Shown: in pieces, positions 34,201 to 44,653 of the stretch
Layout of the letters: each line of letters begins with the position of its first letter
Numbering within the stretch: the first letter of the stretch is position 1
Assembly: GCA_025024175.1 (NCBI GenBank)
Contig: QCXZ01000001.1
Location: forward strand, 43,022,942 to 43,086,941
DNA from: Rhyzopertha dominica
Taxonomy: Eukaryota > Arthropoda > Insecta > Coleoptera > Bostrichidae
DNA: 64,000 nucleotides
Direction: 5' to 3'
The notes under the pieces: model-generated
Database searches by the model: none
Told to the model about the DNA's origin: nothing
What the model saw: only the letters and a program-made list of their open reading frames with translations
Made by a program: the position numbers and the translations under genes

Positions 34201-35769
34201 TAGCTCGCCAAAAATACACATTTTTAAGCAAAATATAACAACAAATATTTACATTGCCGTACCAAATTCAGAAAAAAACTCGAACTCTACATTGTAGCTA
34301 CATATTTTGTCATTACCATGTCAAAATTTCACTTCGAAAAAGTTTCGAATAACTTGGTAAAATGTAAAACGGTAGGTGTCNAAAATGACCCGATTCGCTC
34401 TAGGTAAACACCCCTCTTAAGTACAGAAGATACATTTTTTTCTTATAGAAAGCAAAATAAGAGAGTTTGTCTGCAAGTATATCTTGGTTATCGTTGGCCC
34501 ACGACTTATCCAACAAGCCATCAACAAGTCCAATAGATCGAGCCGTTCTCGAGCTATTAGTGTGACAGGCATTAAATGATCAAAGTGCGGACAATAACAC
34601 TATTTCTTTATAAATAAGTAGAAAATGCGCTAAAAAGAATTACAAAGTATGTACTTTAGAGAAGATGATCGTAAAATGAAAATGAAGAACAGAATAAGAT
34701 TCAGCAGAAAGCAATACAAGAAAAAAAAAAGCAAAGAAAGTTAGGGTGAGTTACAGAAAAATAACCGCTGATAGAGTAACATGAGTGAAACAGATAGGAT
34801 GGCAAATTAAAGTGCAATAAACAAAACACCTGATTAAGGGGGAACAAGCAGAATTATGGAAATAGAAATGAACAAAGAAAGGGGACTGAAAAACAAATTG
34901 TAGGAGAAAAAGCTGTGGCGATAGTAGTGTAACAGACAAGAAGACGAGAAATGGACAAGCAAGAAGCTCGAACAATATGTTTATAGGAATGCAGAACATA
35001 ACAGACACTTCATAGTGCAAAAAATAAGGATTACACGAGGAAATAGAATTAAACCTTTTACAAAATACATAGTAAATACATAAGATTGATATTCTTATAA
35101 AATATTTTCATTTTTAAATTGAATTACCTTGAAATATTATATTTTAAAAATTAATAACACAAATCTAGATTTTACAATACAATGCACACTTACCTGCAGA
35201 AGTAAAGGTTCTACATTAACTTTTACGACAGTCCAAATATTTTTCCAGAAGCGGTCATCATCCATCACACCATTCAATTTTTCTTTTCCTGTTACATATT
35301 CAATGAATTTTCTAGCAACATTTTGTGAGCACGCTCTAAAGTGTTTAAAAACATTAGGATCACTATTGCTGGTTAATAAACGTTCGAGTTCATATTTGTA
35401 ATCTATACTGCTATCGACTTCTATGCTACTACAGTCTTCACTTATATTATTCATACTACACACTAACTTATCTAGATCTAAGAGTTCCACACTATGTGCC
35501 AGTTTTTTCAATATAACACTGCCATCATTATATTCTGCTAAAAATACGTTTTTTACACCCACATAACTAATTATTCTTGAAATCACTGAATCATAATAAA
35601 GTGTTATTTTATTTTGCGCAAATTCACTACACAGATCCGTACCATAACAGTAGGGACACTTGAAAGTTTCACATAGATTTAGGGCACTAAACTGCATGTA
35701 CCGATTACATATGGTAGCCAATAACACCACACTTATAACAAGTATAAAATTTAATACCACTTTCATCAT
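31225..35769 (-). CDS. DIPK2-family divergent protein kinase (DIA1/C3orf58-like), four coding exons
   Basis: A member of the FAM69/DIPK2 group, atypical kinase-fold proteins of the secretory pathway; the precise substrate is unknown to me. Exons in transcript order are 35194-35769, 32991-33288, 32824-32939 and 31225-31467. All have GT-AG borders and consistent phase, giving 410 residues (the vertebrate DIA1 protein is of similar size). Residues 3-20 are hydrophobic (signal peptide or anchor). A cysteine motif CPYCYGTDLC follows at about 39-48. Kinase-like marks are YGACGRLIVEEYCG (~207-220), DITSDN in the catalytic-loop position (261-266) and DLED in the DFG position (279-282). An AATAAA overlaps the stop codon (31224-31229), and transposon sequence begins about 10 bp beyond. 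The start lies only 10 bp after the stop of the upstream RSRC1-like gene. Confidence 0.88.
31468..32823. other. DIPK2 intron 3
   Basis: AT-rich intron, no recognisable element. A short (act)n-like run lies near 31810. Confidence 0.5.
34138..34312. repeat. Inverted repeat in DIPK2 intron 1
   Basis: The arms aaatatgtagctacaacgtg gagttcgaattttttg (34138-34175) and an aaaaaaactcgaactctaca ttgtagctacatatttt arm (34276-34312) are inverted over a ~100-bp centre. This could be a small MITE or the end of a larger element. Confidence 0.65.
34660..35060 (+). repeat. Purine-rich stretch
   Basis: About 400 bases in which the + strand is dominated by A and G (for example gaaaatgaagaacagaataa and gaaaaaaaaaagcaaagaaa), with no translation of interest. 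Bounds are approximate. Confidence 0.45.
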
Positions 35770-35779
35770 GCCTCATGTA

Positions 35780-38700
35780 TTAGTGACTACTCTTGAGTCC
35801 TTGTTGTAGTGCTTTCTGTCGGTATGAATACAGTTCCTTAACCCATTTATCCATTCGAGCTTCTTCATTCAAAAATAACTGTAAAACAATAAGTAATTAT
35901 AATGTCATATGTAAAATAATATTTGAAAGAAGAGAAACAGAGAACAATATTCTCAATTATGCTGATAAATTACTGTGGTTATATCTTGGATGCAATAAAC
36001 GGTAAATTTCAAAGAGATTCAAAAGAAAATAAGAACAAAATAAAAATTTCTTTTAAGAAAAATATAACAGAGTAAAATTTTCTTTTAAGATATTTTGTGA
36101 GATAGTTCTTTTCTGAACCTGAACTGAAACTTTTAAATTGTAATTACATGAAAGCAAACTTAATTTGGCTATATACAGGGTTTACTACTCAAGTAATTTT
36201 TAATAAAATATTAGCCTATTGGTGATATATGTTTTTACACATTTTGTGTACAGTTTAACCCAAAATTGTACTTACCATTTGATGTATAACAAAAGCAATA
36301 AATTACACCAGAATGATGAGAAGAGCAGGAAATCTAATTCTCAAGAAAATATACTAAAATATCAGTGTATTTAGAAGATTTTGTAATGTCCAATTGAAAA
36401 ATCAAATAGTTTTAACTTATTAATATCCTGGTAGTATTTTCTTACAATATAGCAACTAAAACAAAAAAATCCGATCTGCATAATTAAAAGCTTTCTGAAA
36501 CTTGTATTTTCAAGCTCAACTGTTGTTTAAGGATCTTCATTTTCATAAAATAATCAAAATTTATTTCGAATACTCCACAAAACCAGAAATCTTCATCTAC
36601 AAATATTTGGGTATTGTGACTACAGTGTTTTGATTTGCTAAACAGCAACTAAAAATTACACAATCTATAAATCTAACAGTTATACATAAACTGCTCCAAG
36701 GAATTAACACACCACTAAAAAATATCTAAAACTTTGATGTTAACTGGTGTCCAAATTATTTGATTGATAAGTTGAATCTTCCACGAAGTGATTTCTTTGT
36801 TTATTTTTCACAAAAATAATTTATGAATGTATACTGGGTGTAACAATTATAATACGTTTTTTCCATAAATTTTGTAACACCCGGTAGAGTTTGACAGTAG
36901 TAACATAAATTTGTAATTTAAATCAAATTAAAGCTTTACTTTTTGATTCACTTTATTGTGTCCGCCAGTTCAGAACAAAATCAATTTTATAATTTCTTTA
37001 TTTGGAATTAACAAATGACATTAAAACAAAAGAAATCAATACAGTGTGAAAAAATGGAACCAAATTGTTAATGGCGAGTGTTTCCGCCTCGGGCCCTAAA
37101 AACAACTTGGCAACAACCATACAACCCATACTTAAAATGAGCCTATGAATCTCATTTTGATCCAGTTTTCCCAGATTTTAATCAGTCTCCATCGAAAGTC
37201 ATTCAAATTGTTGCAATTGCTAAGCTCCTGCTGCAATAGCCTACCAAGAGTGTTCCATAGATTCTCTATANTGGCATCTGATTACATTTTCTTACAGTTT
37301 GACCTTTTTCCATGGCATNCTACTTAATTTGAGCATTATAATGCAACCCAAAGCAATAAATAGTATATTAAAAAACTAGTTTCATAAGGCGAGTTTTGTT
37401 ATAAATTTCCTTCTATTTTGTGAGATGTCTGTCTTCTACACAAGAAAATGTGAGTATTTTAATAAAAATANAAAAATTAGGGAAATTTAACCTGCCATGC
37501 TTAATAGGCTAAGAGTCAGTTTCAACAAGACCCATGTTTCTGAGGTTTTTGAGAATACCAACACTGGAAAATAAAAAATCCATTTTGAAATGGCCCTATT
37601 AAGAAACGCAAATTGCGTTTTGTAATGGCTTCATTAAAAAGGCAAAATAGAAAATTATTAGTTAAATTATTATTATAGAATTGATTTTCTTCCAACTAAT
37701 GGAGATAATAAAGTGAATAAAAATAGAGACTGTTAAGAAAAGATAAAACTACAGTTTTATTTGAATTTATTACAAATTTGTGTTACCACTGTCAAACTCT
37801 ATAAGGTGTTACAAAATTTATGAAAAAAACATGTTATAATTGTTACACCCAGTATACATTCATAAATTATTTACATGAAAAATAAACAATGAAGTCACGT
37901 TGTGGAAGATTCAACCTATCATACAAATCGGCTAAGTAGTTTTGACACCAATTAACATCAAAAGTTTTGGATATTATTTGATGGTGCATTAATTCCTTGG
38001 AGAAGTGTAAGGTGCTAAAATTGGATATTTCAGCGTTTTTTTTTTTATTATACATTCCGAACGATCCAATTGAAATAAGATTGATGTGTTTTTTTTATTT
38101 CTTTCAATATTGCATATAACTTGAAATATTAATTAATGAAAATTAAAGAATTGTGACGTCATAAGTGAACAATCTGGTTGTACCGTGTTAAAAAGAGAGC
38201 GATAAACAATAATTGGAGTTAAGTAGCAACATCACGTACAGCTGACCACTGACAGTACAGTGATGGCTGAGCTGAATCATCTGTAAACACATTTTTTATG
38301 TGTTGTGTTTGTTTTCTTTTGGTTATCGTTCTTTGTTCTTACATTAATTAAGCATCATCAAACACAAACACAACAAATTTAACACCAGCACAAGATGACA
38401 AAACCACGTGTGTTTAAAATCAGCTTCACTGATGCCCGACATCCGACCGTGATTTGACAGCCCATATACTTATTAGCTAAATATACCACTCAGATCATAC
38501 CGAAAGTGAAGCCAACATAAAGCTCTTTTCGTGTATATTCTCGGCGTCACTGCTCATGTACAGACAAAAATATAGGTGGGTCATATGCTTATTAGCTAGT
38601 CTCGTGTCGTGTTTTCGACGAGGGAGGAGTTTTAGAGCACAGAATTCATGCGCTTTTATGCAGGCGAATATCAATAAGGACAAAAGATATATCTTCCTCT

Positions 38701-40121
38701 CACTTGGATCGACCAAGATGCAGAATTACAAGCTTGCACAGTGAAACAAGTGAAAGTGAGCGGTATATTCGGTTAATAAGTATATGTACAGCCACAAAAG
38801 AATGCAAAGTAACGCTGTTGCCAAGTTGCATATTTCCTTTTTCAATTACGTCGCCACATCCTTTGGAGGGCATTTCAAAATAGTTCAACTTTGACTTGAA
38901 TACTCACGTACTTAAATACATTTTTTAAACTAACCAACGTAGGGAATTATTTGCATTTGTTACAACTAGTAACGAAACTATATTGAATTCCGTAATTTTT
39001 ACTTCACTGAAATACCCAATTGTGTGTATGTGAACTACTAATTAAAAAGAAAACATAATATATATGTATATATTCAGTAACAACATTCATTATTCAATAA
39101 GTCCAAGTTTTGCATTAAATTATTTAGAAATTTTGGGGCCATACAAGATGCCCAATTGTATTTATTCCATAAGTCTTTAAAGAGTGATGCTAATACGATC
39201 ATATTTTCTATAAAACAGTTATATCACAAAAAATACATAGGTAAGTCTAAAAAAAAATAAAAAAAGATCTAGCGTACTTAAATTTAAACTTACGGTATGG
39301 TGAAATACACTATCTGGCTCAACAGGTTCCACTTCTGGAACCTTTATAGTTTGCTTCTTTAGATCAATCACTATATTATCTGGCAGCTTTTTACTTTTAT
39401 TAGATGTAAACTGCTTTGGTGCAAAACTATCACTGTTTAGCTCATCAAGTACCTTAGATGAAACAGTGCTGGTCATTTTATCTTCGACTTTTAATTTAAT
39501 TTCCGAGCCACCTTTCTCATAACTGCGTATCTTGCTTGAAGTTTGGGATTTGTTTCTCAAAGTTTTATCAGAACTACTATAGTTGGAAGAAGAACTGGAT
39601 GATCTACTCGAGGAGCGTCGCTTTGGTTTGCTGGTGTATTCTCTTATGTACGATCGTGATCGTGATCTTCGTGATCTCTGCTGGGACTTTGACCTTGAAT
39701 GTCGTCTGTTGGTGGGCCGTGATTCTTTTCTGCGATACCTATCAGGCGATTTAGAACGCCTAGATGACTTTGACTGGTGTTTTTTATAACTAGAGGTACT
39801 ACCACTTCGAGAACGTCTGCAACATATTTTTAAACCAGTTAAAAACTTATAACAAATCTGCGTAAATTTACCTTGATCTTGAATATTTACTATCACTACG
39901 TGAACGATGCCTTTCAGATCTTTTATGTCTACTTTTCGAACTGTTTGATTCAGAAGAACTGGATCTAGTAACAGCACAGTGATAAAAGTTTCTTTTGTAA
40001 AACTATAAACATCGAATGGGCACACTAATTGCCACTCATCTTACCTGTGTCGACTTCTACTTTTGTGTGATCGCTTACTGCTGTACTTTTCACTATCAGA
40101 ATCGCTGGAATACTTACCCAT
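35780..40121 (-). CDS. RSRC1/SRrp53-like arginine-serine-rich protein, four coding exons
   Basis: A nuclear SR-related protein; RSRC1 family members take part in pre-mRNA splicing. Exons in transcript order are 40045-40121, 39872-39964, 39294-39816 and 35780-35878. All are GT-AG with matching phase, giving 263 residues. The first three carry an RS domain (MGKYSSDSDSEKYSSKRSHK, RSRSRSYIREYTSKPKRRSS) and then LDELNSDSFAPKQF, which parallels the family's ESDSFVQQ region. The last exon, 3.4 kb away, encodes NEEARMDKWVKELYSYRQKA, matching the conserved KW.K.L...RQ C-terminus of the family, so the distant join is well supported. The acceptor is a good tattgttttacag. The open frame continues past exon 3 into intron, but that tail is not conserved. 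The stop TAA (35780-35782) is 10 bp upstream of the DIPK2-like ATG. Confidence 0.85.
35879..39293. other. RSRC1-like intron 3 (3.4 kb)
   Basis: It contains the long inverted repeat at 36690-38010. The rest, including 38100-39200, shows no recognisable gene. Any separate promoter for the DIPK2 gene would have to lie here or in the last exon. Confidence 0.6.
36690..38010. repeat. Long inverted repeat, ~260-bp arms, in RSRC1-like intron 3
   Basis: The left arm at about 36690-36955 and the right arm at about 37745-38010 are reverse complements at roughly 85% identity, with ~790 bp between. Each arm holds a smaller unit bounded by gggtgtaacaa and ttgtaacacc, plus a short coding-like tail. The right arm on the - strand reads FDVNWCQNYLADLYDRLNLP ending VYFSCK-stop; the left arm on the + strand reads FDVNWCPNYLIDKLNLP ending VYFSQK-stop. 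It may be two head-to-head copies of the 3' end of one transposon. Confidence 0.8.
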
Positions 40122-40551
40122 GCTCAGCTTAAAGAATTAAATTATAATCAGACAGCAATCAGCATTTACCAAATCTTCAAAAGCAAACAATGTTGATGTA
40201 TGGTATGCTAATCATCATCAGGATAAATCGAGGTTAGAAGTTCGAGTTCCAGTTCCAACTTCATCTTAACTACCACTTGTAATGACTTGACTACTAGCTT
40301 CAGAAGCAACAGTGTTGCCAGTGGGAATTTTAATCTGTAACCATATGTCTTATAGATTCGTTCTTTTCCAAGACTTTGTAATTTGTTCAGCATTGTACGC
40401 CTAGTGCTATTAAAAGCCTTTTTTAAATTTAGACTGGATTAGTAGGTATAGGAGTACAGCTACAGGTACAATTCAAAAGTACACTCGAAGCATACCAACG
40501 TTACGTTGCATCTACTTTGTCTTTGATATATTATTATAGGCAAAACCAGTT

Positions 40552-40668
40552 CTATGCCATGCTGTCTGCACTAGACCAACACTGCACTGATGAGCTATAA
40601 GGATATAACAAAATAGATCTACCTATCTGCAATTGGTTGCGGTGCAGACAGCATAGGATAGACAGGCA
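40552..40668. repeat. Small inverted repeat upstream of the RSRC1-like gene
   Basis: The arms ctatgccatgctgtctgcac (from about 40552) and gtgcagacagcataggatag (ending about 40663) are inverted with a ~70-bp centre. Confidence 0.6.
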
Positions 40669-40814
40669 TTTTAATTAACAAAAAATGCCGTGGGGGCCTA
40701 CTGTCAAGTTGTTGTATGCACGTGCATACCAACTTGTCAGACTACAGATCATTTCCTTTAGGAAGTAATTCTCATAATGACAGATAGGTGGCTTTATCAT
40801 CGTGTCAGTGTTAC

Positions 40815-41075
40815 ATCACTAAATGGAGTATGTAATACAGTGCCGCAACGTCCGCCATATTTGGGAGTAAAAGTTTTGGCGAGAACATTCAAATTTCGAA
40901 GTGTTTGTTTTTCTCTACGTTGATCAATAATGGGTTTTCATTATTGATCTTAGTCTTATTCCAATTTCAATCTAAGTAAAATTAACATTGCGAAATTTGA
41001 ATGTTCTCTCGCCAAAACTTTTACTCCCAATATGGCGGACGTTGCGGTACTGTATTCCATTTAGTGACTGTAGTC
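40815..41075. repeat. Inverted-repeat element (MITE-like), ~85-bp arms
   Basis: The left arm (about 40815-40902) opens cactaaatgga and includes ccgcaacgtccgccatattt, then gggagtaaaagttttggcga. The right arm (about 40990-41073) is its near-exact reverse complement and closes tccatttagtga. The centre has its own hairpin, gatcaataatg/cattattgatc at about 40922-40949. The arms contain a cgccatatt motif that resembles promoter sites. No coding capacity. Confidence 0.85.
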
Positions 41076-41470
41076 AGTGTATTTATTTATCGTATGGCGA
41101 TTCACAGATTATACAACTATACCGTTTTTCACATAAGTTTGCAGTTACGCAATGATTTACTTGTTTTTATTGCCACCATAACATACCTAAGAGCAGACAA
41201 TTCATTGGTGCAAAACGACTGTGACATTTCATTTATGTTGGTACTAGCGTCCATGGTTGTCGGATCTTTTGACACTGACACTGTCGATTGACATTTCACT
41301 TTGAATGTCAAAGCGTGTTTACAACAGTTTGTGTGATTTTGGTTTTTTGCTCTTATTACGGTTGCGTTAGCGTTTGTGTTCTGTAAAATCAGTTTTGTTT
41401 TAAAACTAGCCGTGGTCGGTTCGTGAGAACAACTTAAAATAAGCAGGTTTTCTGCTACGTGTGGAATAAC

Positions 41471-42398
41471 ATGCCAAAACCGTTAAGCAGCAGAGCCAAG
41501 GAAATGTTTCCTTCTTTGATCTCTTTGAGAAGGAGCTAGAGAATGGATGACCATTACTGCCACTGCAGTCTGTTAGAGAAGTAAGTATACAATGATTGTT
41601 TTTTGCACAGTACAAAATACCTAACCTACAAATCTACATTGAAATTTGTAGCATGTGGCAAACGGATTAGACTTAAGTTTGTCTACTGTAAACTATTTGT
41701 CAGCGAGCGCGAGAAGTGGAAAGCCAGTGTGCAGTCCAAAAAAGAAACGACTAAGAGCAAGTCCCATCACTAACTTGTCTTCGTCTCAGCAGGTTGCAAT
41801 TCGTGATGTCATATACGATATGTACAAAGAAAGTAAGTTATCANGGTCAGCACTTAGAACATTATTATTAATGTGTTTTATATTTTAGAAGTAAACATAA
41901 CCTTATCTACTCTTTCCATAAAACTGAAAGAAAAGCAACTATTTATTGTGAGCAAATCATCACTGTGGAAGTTAATAATTTCCATGGGCTTCAAATACAA
42001 AAAAGATGACCCCCCGCGGTGGTTTAATGGAAATTAGTGACATTGCTTCAAGCGCATACAGTTTTTGCACTCATATAAACAACTTCAAAGTCAAAATATG
42101 TACCAGTTTGTTTTCTTGGATGAAACATGGATATTCCAAGATGGGACACAAAAAACACAATACGCTATGGTGAAATGAACAGCGAAAATTTTCTCCGATG
42201 GTTTGAAGAGCAGTTAGTTAAAATTAGAGCAGCCATCCGTTATTATTATGGATAATGCACCCTACCACAGTGTAGTCGAAAATAATTGACAAATGGTGGG
42301 CAAGGGAACAACTGCTTGATGCTGAAGATATTGCTCAAGTTATAATTAATGTAAATAGTGATGACAGTGAAAGTGAAGTACTTTTCAATAAAGCTTAA
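41471..42398 (+). pseudogene. Degenerate intron-bearing DDE transposase relic, copy A
   Basis: The family opens MPKPLSSRAKEM at 41471. A frame change gives FFDLFEKELENG and PLLPLQSVRE before a donor at about 41581, and an exon then resumes HVANGLDLSLSTVNYL (41657 on). The frame to YDMYKE ends at a donor (41833), and after a 56-bp GT-AG intron the protein continues VNITLSTLSIKLKEKQ, then SSLWKLIISMGFKYKKDD. With further shifts the DDE part follows: MYQFVFLDETWIFQDGTQ (first aspartate), a deletion, MNSENFLRWFEEQL, and SVIIMDNAPYHSV (second aspartate). The acidic tail reads NVNSDDSESEVLF. It belongs to a Tc1/mariner-related (DDE_3) group common in arthropods. Shifts and a missing middle make it dead. 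Confidence 0.65.
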
Positions 42399-44653
42399 AC
42401 ACAACCACAAAGTACAGCTTTGGAATGTATAAATTTATTATCCTGAAAATAGTTACCAAGTGAAGCAAAGCAGAGCTGAACACTACAATGTGTTCACAGA
42501 TTAGGTTTCAGATACATATTTCGATTTAATAATTTCACTGCAAGAAGGAATGTATGTTTCTCTTAAAAAGTAAAATGTATCAAGTAATATTTATAGCAAA
42601 ATTTACTCTAAACAGTATCTAGCGGATGTCTCCAAAAATAAAGTGTAAGCATCTCATATTAATCAGAATGAACACTGCCAACTACCGCTTCCACCCTGCT
42701 CTTCCATTAAAACAAAAAAAACAGCCACTGAAAGTGTTTTGCCAGCATATAACTTTTAATAATATGTATAAAAGAACATGTTCATAGACACTTTTTGGTT
42801 TGATGTAAAAGTTTGATATTTGTTTGTTGGGGATGCAATGCATGTCTTGCATTAATACATCAACAAATAAAATTTGTTCAAAATATTCCACTTTTAAGAT
42901 AACCAAATTAAAGTTTTATTTTTTCTGATTCATAAAAGTTTTAAATCAAAACGATAGAAAAGTATACTCGTAGTAGGTATAGTGTGATATCTGATTTTAA
43001 GTGTTTGGTCGATTAGGATCTACAGGCATGGTGGTTGATATTTCAATTATTATCAATGTTTGATATTATACATTTCATGCAGTTGCCAGCTATTTTAACC
43101 CTATAATATTTCTATTAGCAGCTTTTGTAAGATTGGAATCTGATTGCTTTTGTATCTCAAACTACACAGTTGATGTCAAGACTAATATCTGCTAAAATGT
43201 GAAGCTTCTACAAAACAAGCTTGAAATTTGTTGTAGCAATACACAACACGATATCATAATTTCATATTTTGTGAATAGGTTTCATGTTATTGGGGATGCT
43301 GGACAGTGTTCACCATACATTTGAGGCTGTGGTATTCACAAAGTTTGTTAATACTGCTAAAACGATTTAACTCCCGCTATAAACAGCCCCTGTTAGTCAC
43401 TCTCTTTATGTCAGTAGTTATAACCATAACCTCAATTTGAATATATACGATACGACGTCGTGTTTCTGTTCTGTATTCTATAATTTTCAAGTAGAACTCC
43501 TTGTTGTACATAGGATTTCTGAAATCTAAGAAACGTTTTAACATCAACACGCGTGCAGCAGGGTATCACACGGTCACCGCAGTTGTTGTTGCGAGGCAAA
43601 TGGAGCAAATCAGGAATGTGGCAAGATGCAGCTCACTAACTACCGCGATACACTGTGCTCCCATGAAATTGCACCATGACCTCTAAATATAAAATTTTAC
43701 GCACTAAGCGATACGGAATTGACAGATCAAATGTCAATGTTAATTTGTGAGGTTAGTTTGCTTGTCAACTAGCGGTAAACCTGGCAACAACGATAACAAG
43801 TGACATTATGACGTAACTGCAAACTTATATGAAAAAACGCATATATAAATTATAAATACCATAGTACAATGATTCAATACTTTTCCCACTAAAATGATGT
43901 TCGTTTCCAATTCTGTCGACCTTGTGTGCTGGGATATCCTCAAAGAGGTCNAACGGCCAAGTTGNAGACTAGACTCTTTAGGCATGATACCACATTGCCC
44001 AGGGTGCAGGGTGCACCATCGGGAGGTTAGTCTACCAGCACCCCCTTACTGGGGGCACAACACTGAACTCTATAAAATATTTTATATTTATAGAGTTCGG
44101 TGGGGCACAAGTACTAATAATTTTGGATTTAAATTGACGATAGGTGGCGTTGCCATCTAATTTTCTACTAAAAGTCGTGCATACAACCTTGTTCACCGCG
44201 TGACGTCACGTAAATCCGCCCCTACATGCGCAGCGATCTTGTCTTCTTCTTGTAATAGTCTGTTAACCCGGGTTATATTGCTTCTAACTCCATGTGTCCG
44301 TGGTACTGAAACTTTTATACAAGGTAACAAGGTAGCGTAACTAGCTTCCTGGGAGACAGCAAGCGCACAAATTATAGCGACAAATAGACAATAATAAATA
44401 CAAAATACAACGTTGGTAATTTTCTTGAGTTACAGTGTATGCAAATCCGGCAACGTCGATTGTGATCCGCCCACATAACCTTGGTTATTGGGTGTTTTCC
44501 ATTTTCCATCTTTATCGCGACAGGCTGTCACTATTTCACTCCAAAGTGCTGTTTCGGCGCAGAATCAGTTGTTTTCAGTTTTGGTGTAGTGACGAAGCGA
44601 ACAATAGTCGTTATCGATTTTCTCTGCGCTCTCTAAATTTCTCAGTTGTTGCA
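42399..44653. other. Upstream region of ITM2, no gene recognised
   Basis: Includes a hairpin around gaactctataaa / tttatagagttc (about 44068-44099) and a CRE-like site listed separately. It should contain the ITM2 promoter and 5' UTR. Confidence 0.4.
44201..44208 (+). promoter_or_regulatory. CRE-like palindrome TGACGTCA upstream of ITM2
   Basis: An exact tgacgtca lies about 450 bp before the ITM2 start, in a locally GC-richer stretch (caccgcgtgacgtcacgtaa), as often seen near broadly expressed promoters. Function is inferred. Confidence 0.35.

Larger units (their letters stand above)
33289..35193. other. DIPK2 intron 1
   Basis: An intron of 1.9 kb. It holds one inverted repeat (34138-34312) and a long purine-rich stretch (about 34660-35060), listed separately. 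A GC-rich patch at 34000-34075 stands out from its AT-rich surroundings but shows no gene. Confidence 0.5.
40122..41470. other. Upstream region of the RSRC1-like gene
   Basis: Holds the presumed RSRC1-like promoter and two inverted repeats (40552-40668 and 40815-41075). No other gene recognised. Confidence 0.5.

Noticed and set aside
38495..38888. Short open frames on both strands in the RSRC1-like intron 3
   Set aside because: No conserved motif and they overlap each other on opposite strands.
39116..39208. Alternative last exon for the RSRC1-like gene near exon 3
   Set aside because: An acceptor and short frame exist, but the product lacks the conserved KW.K.L...RQ tail, which is found at 35780-35878 with matching phase.
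39219..39293. Read-through of the RSRC1-like exon 3 frame to a stop at 39219
   Set aside because: The frame passes a strong donor (gtaagt at 39288-39293) and becomes hydrophobic, unlike the family; treated as intron.
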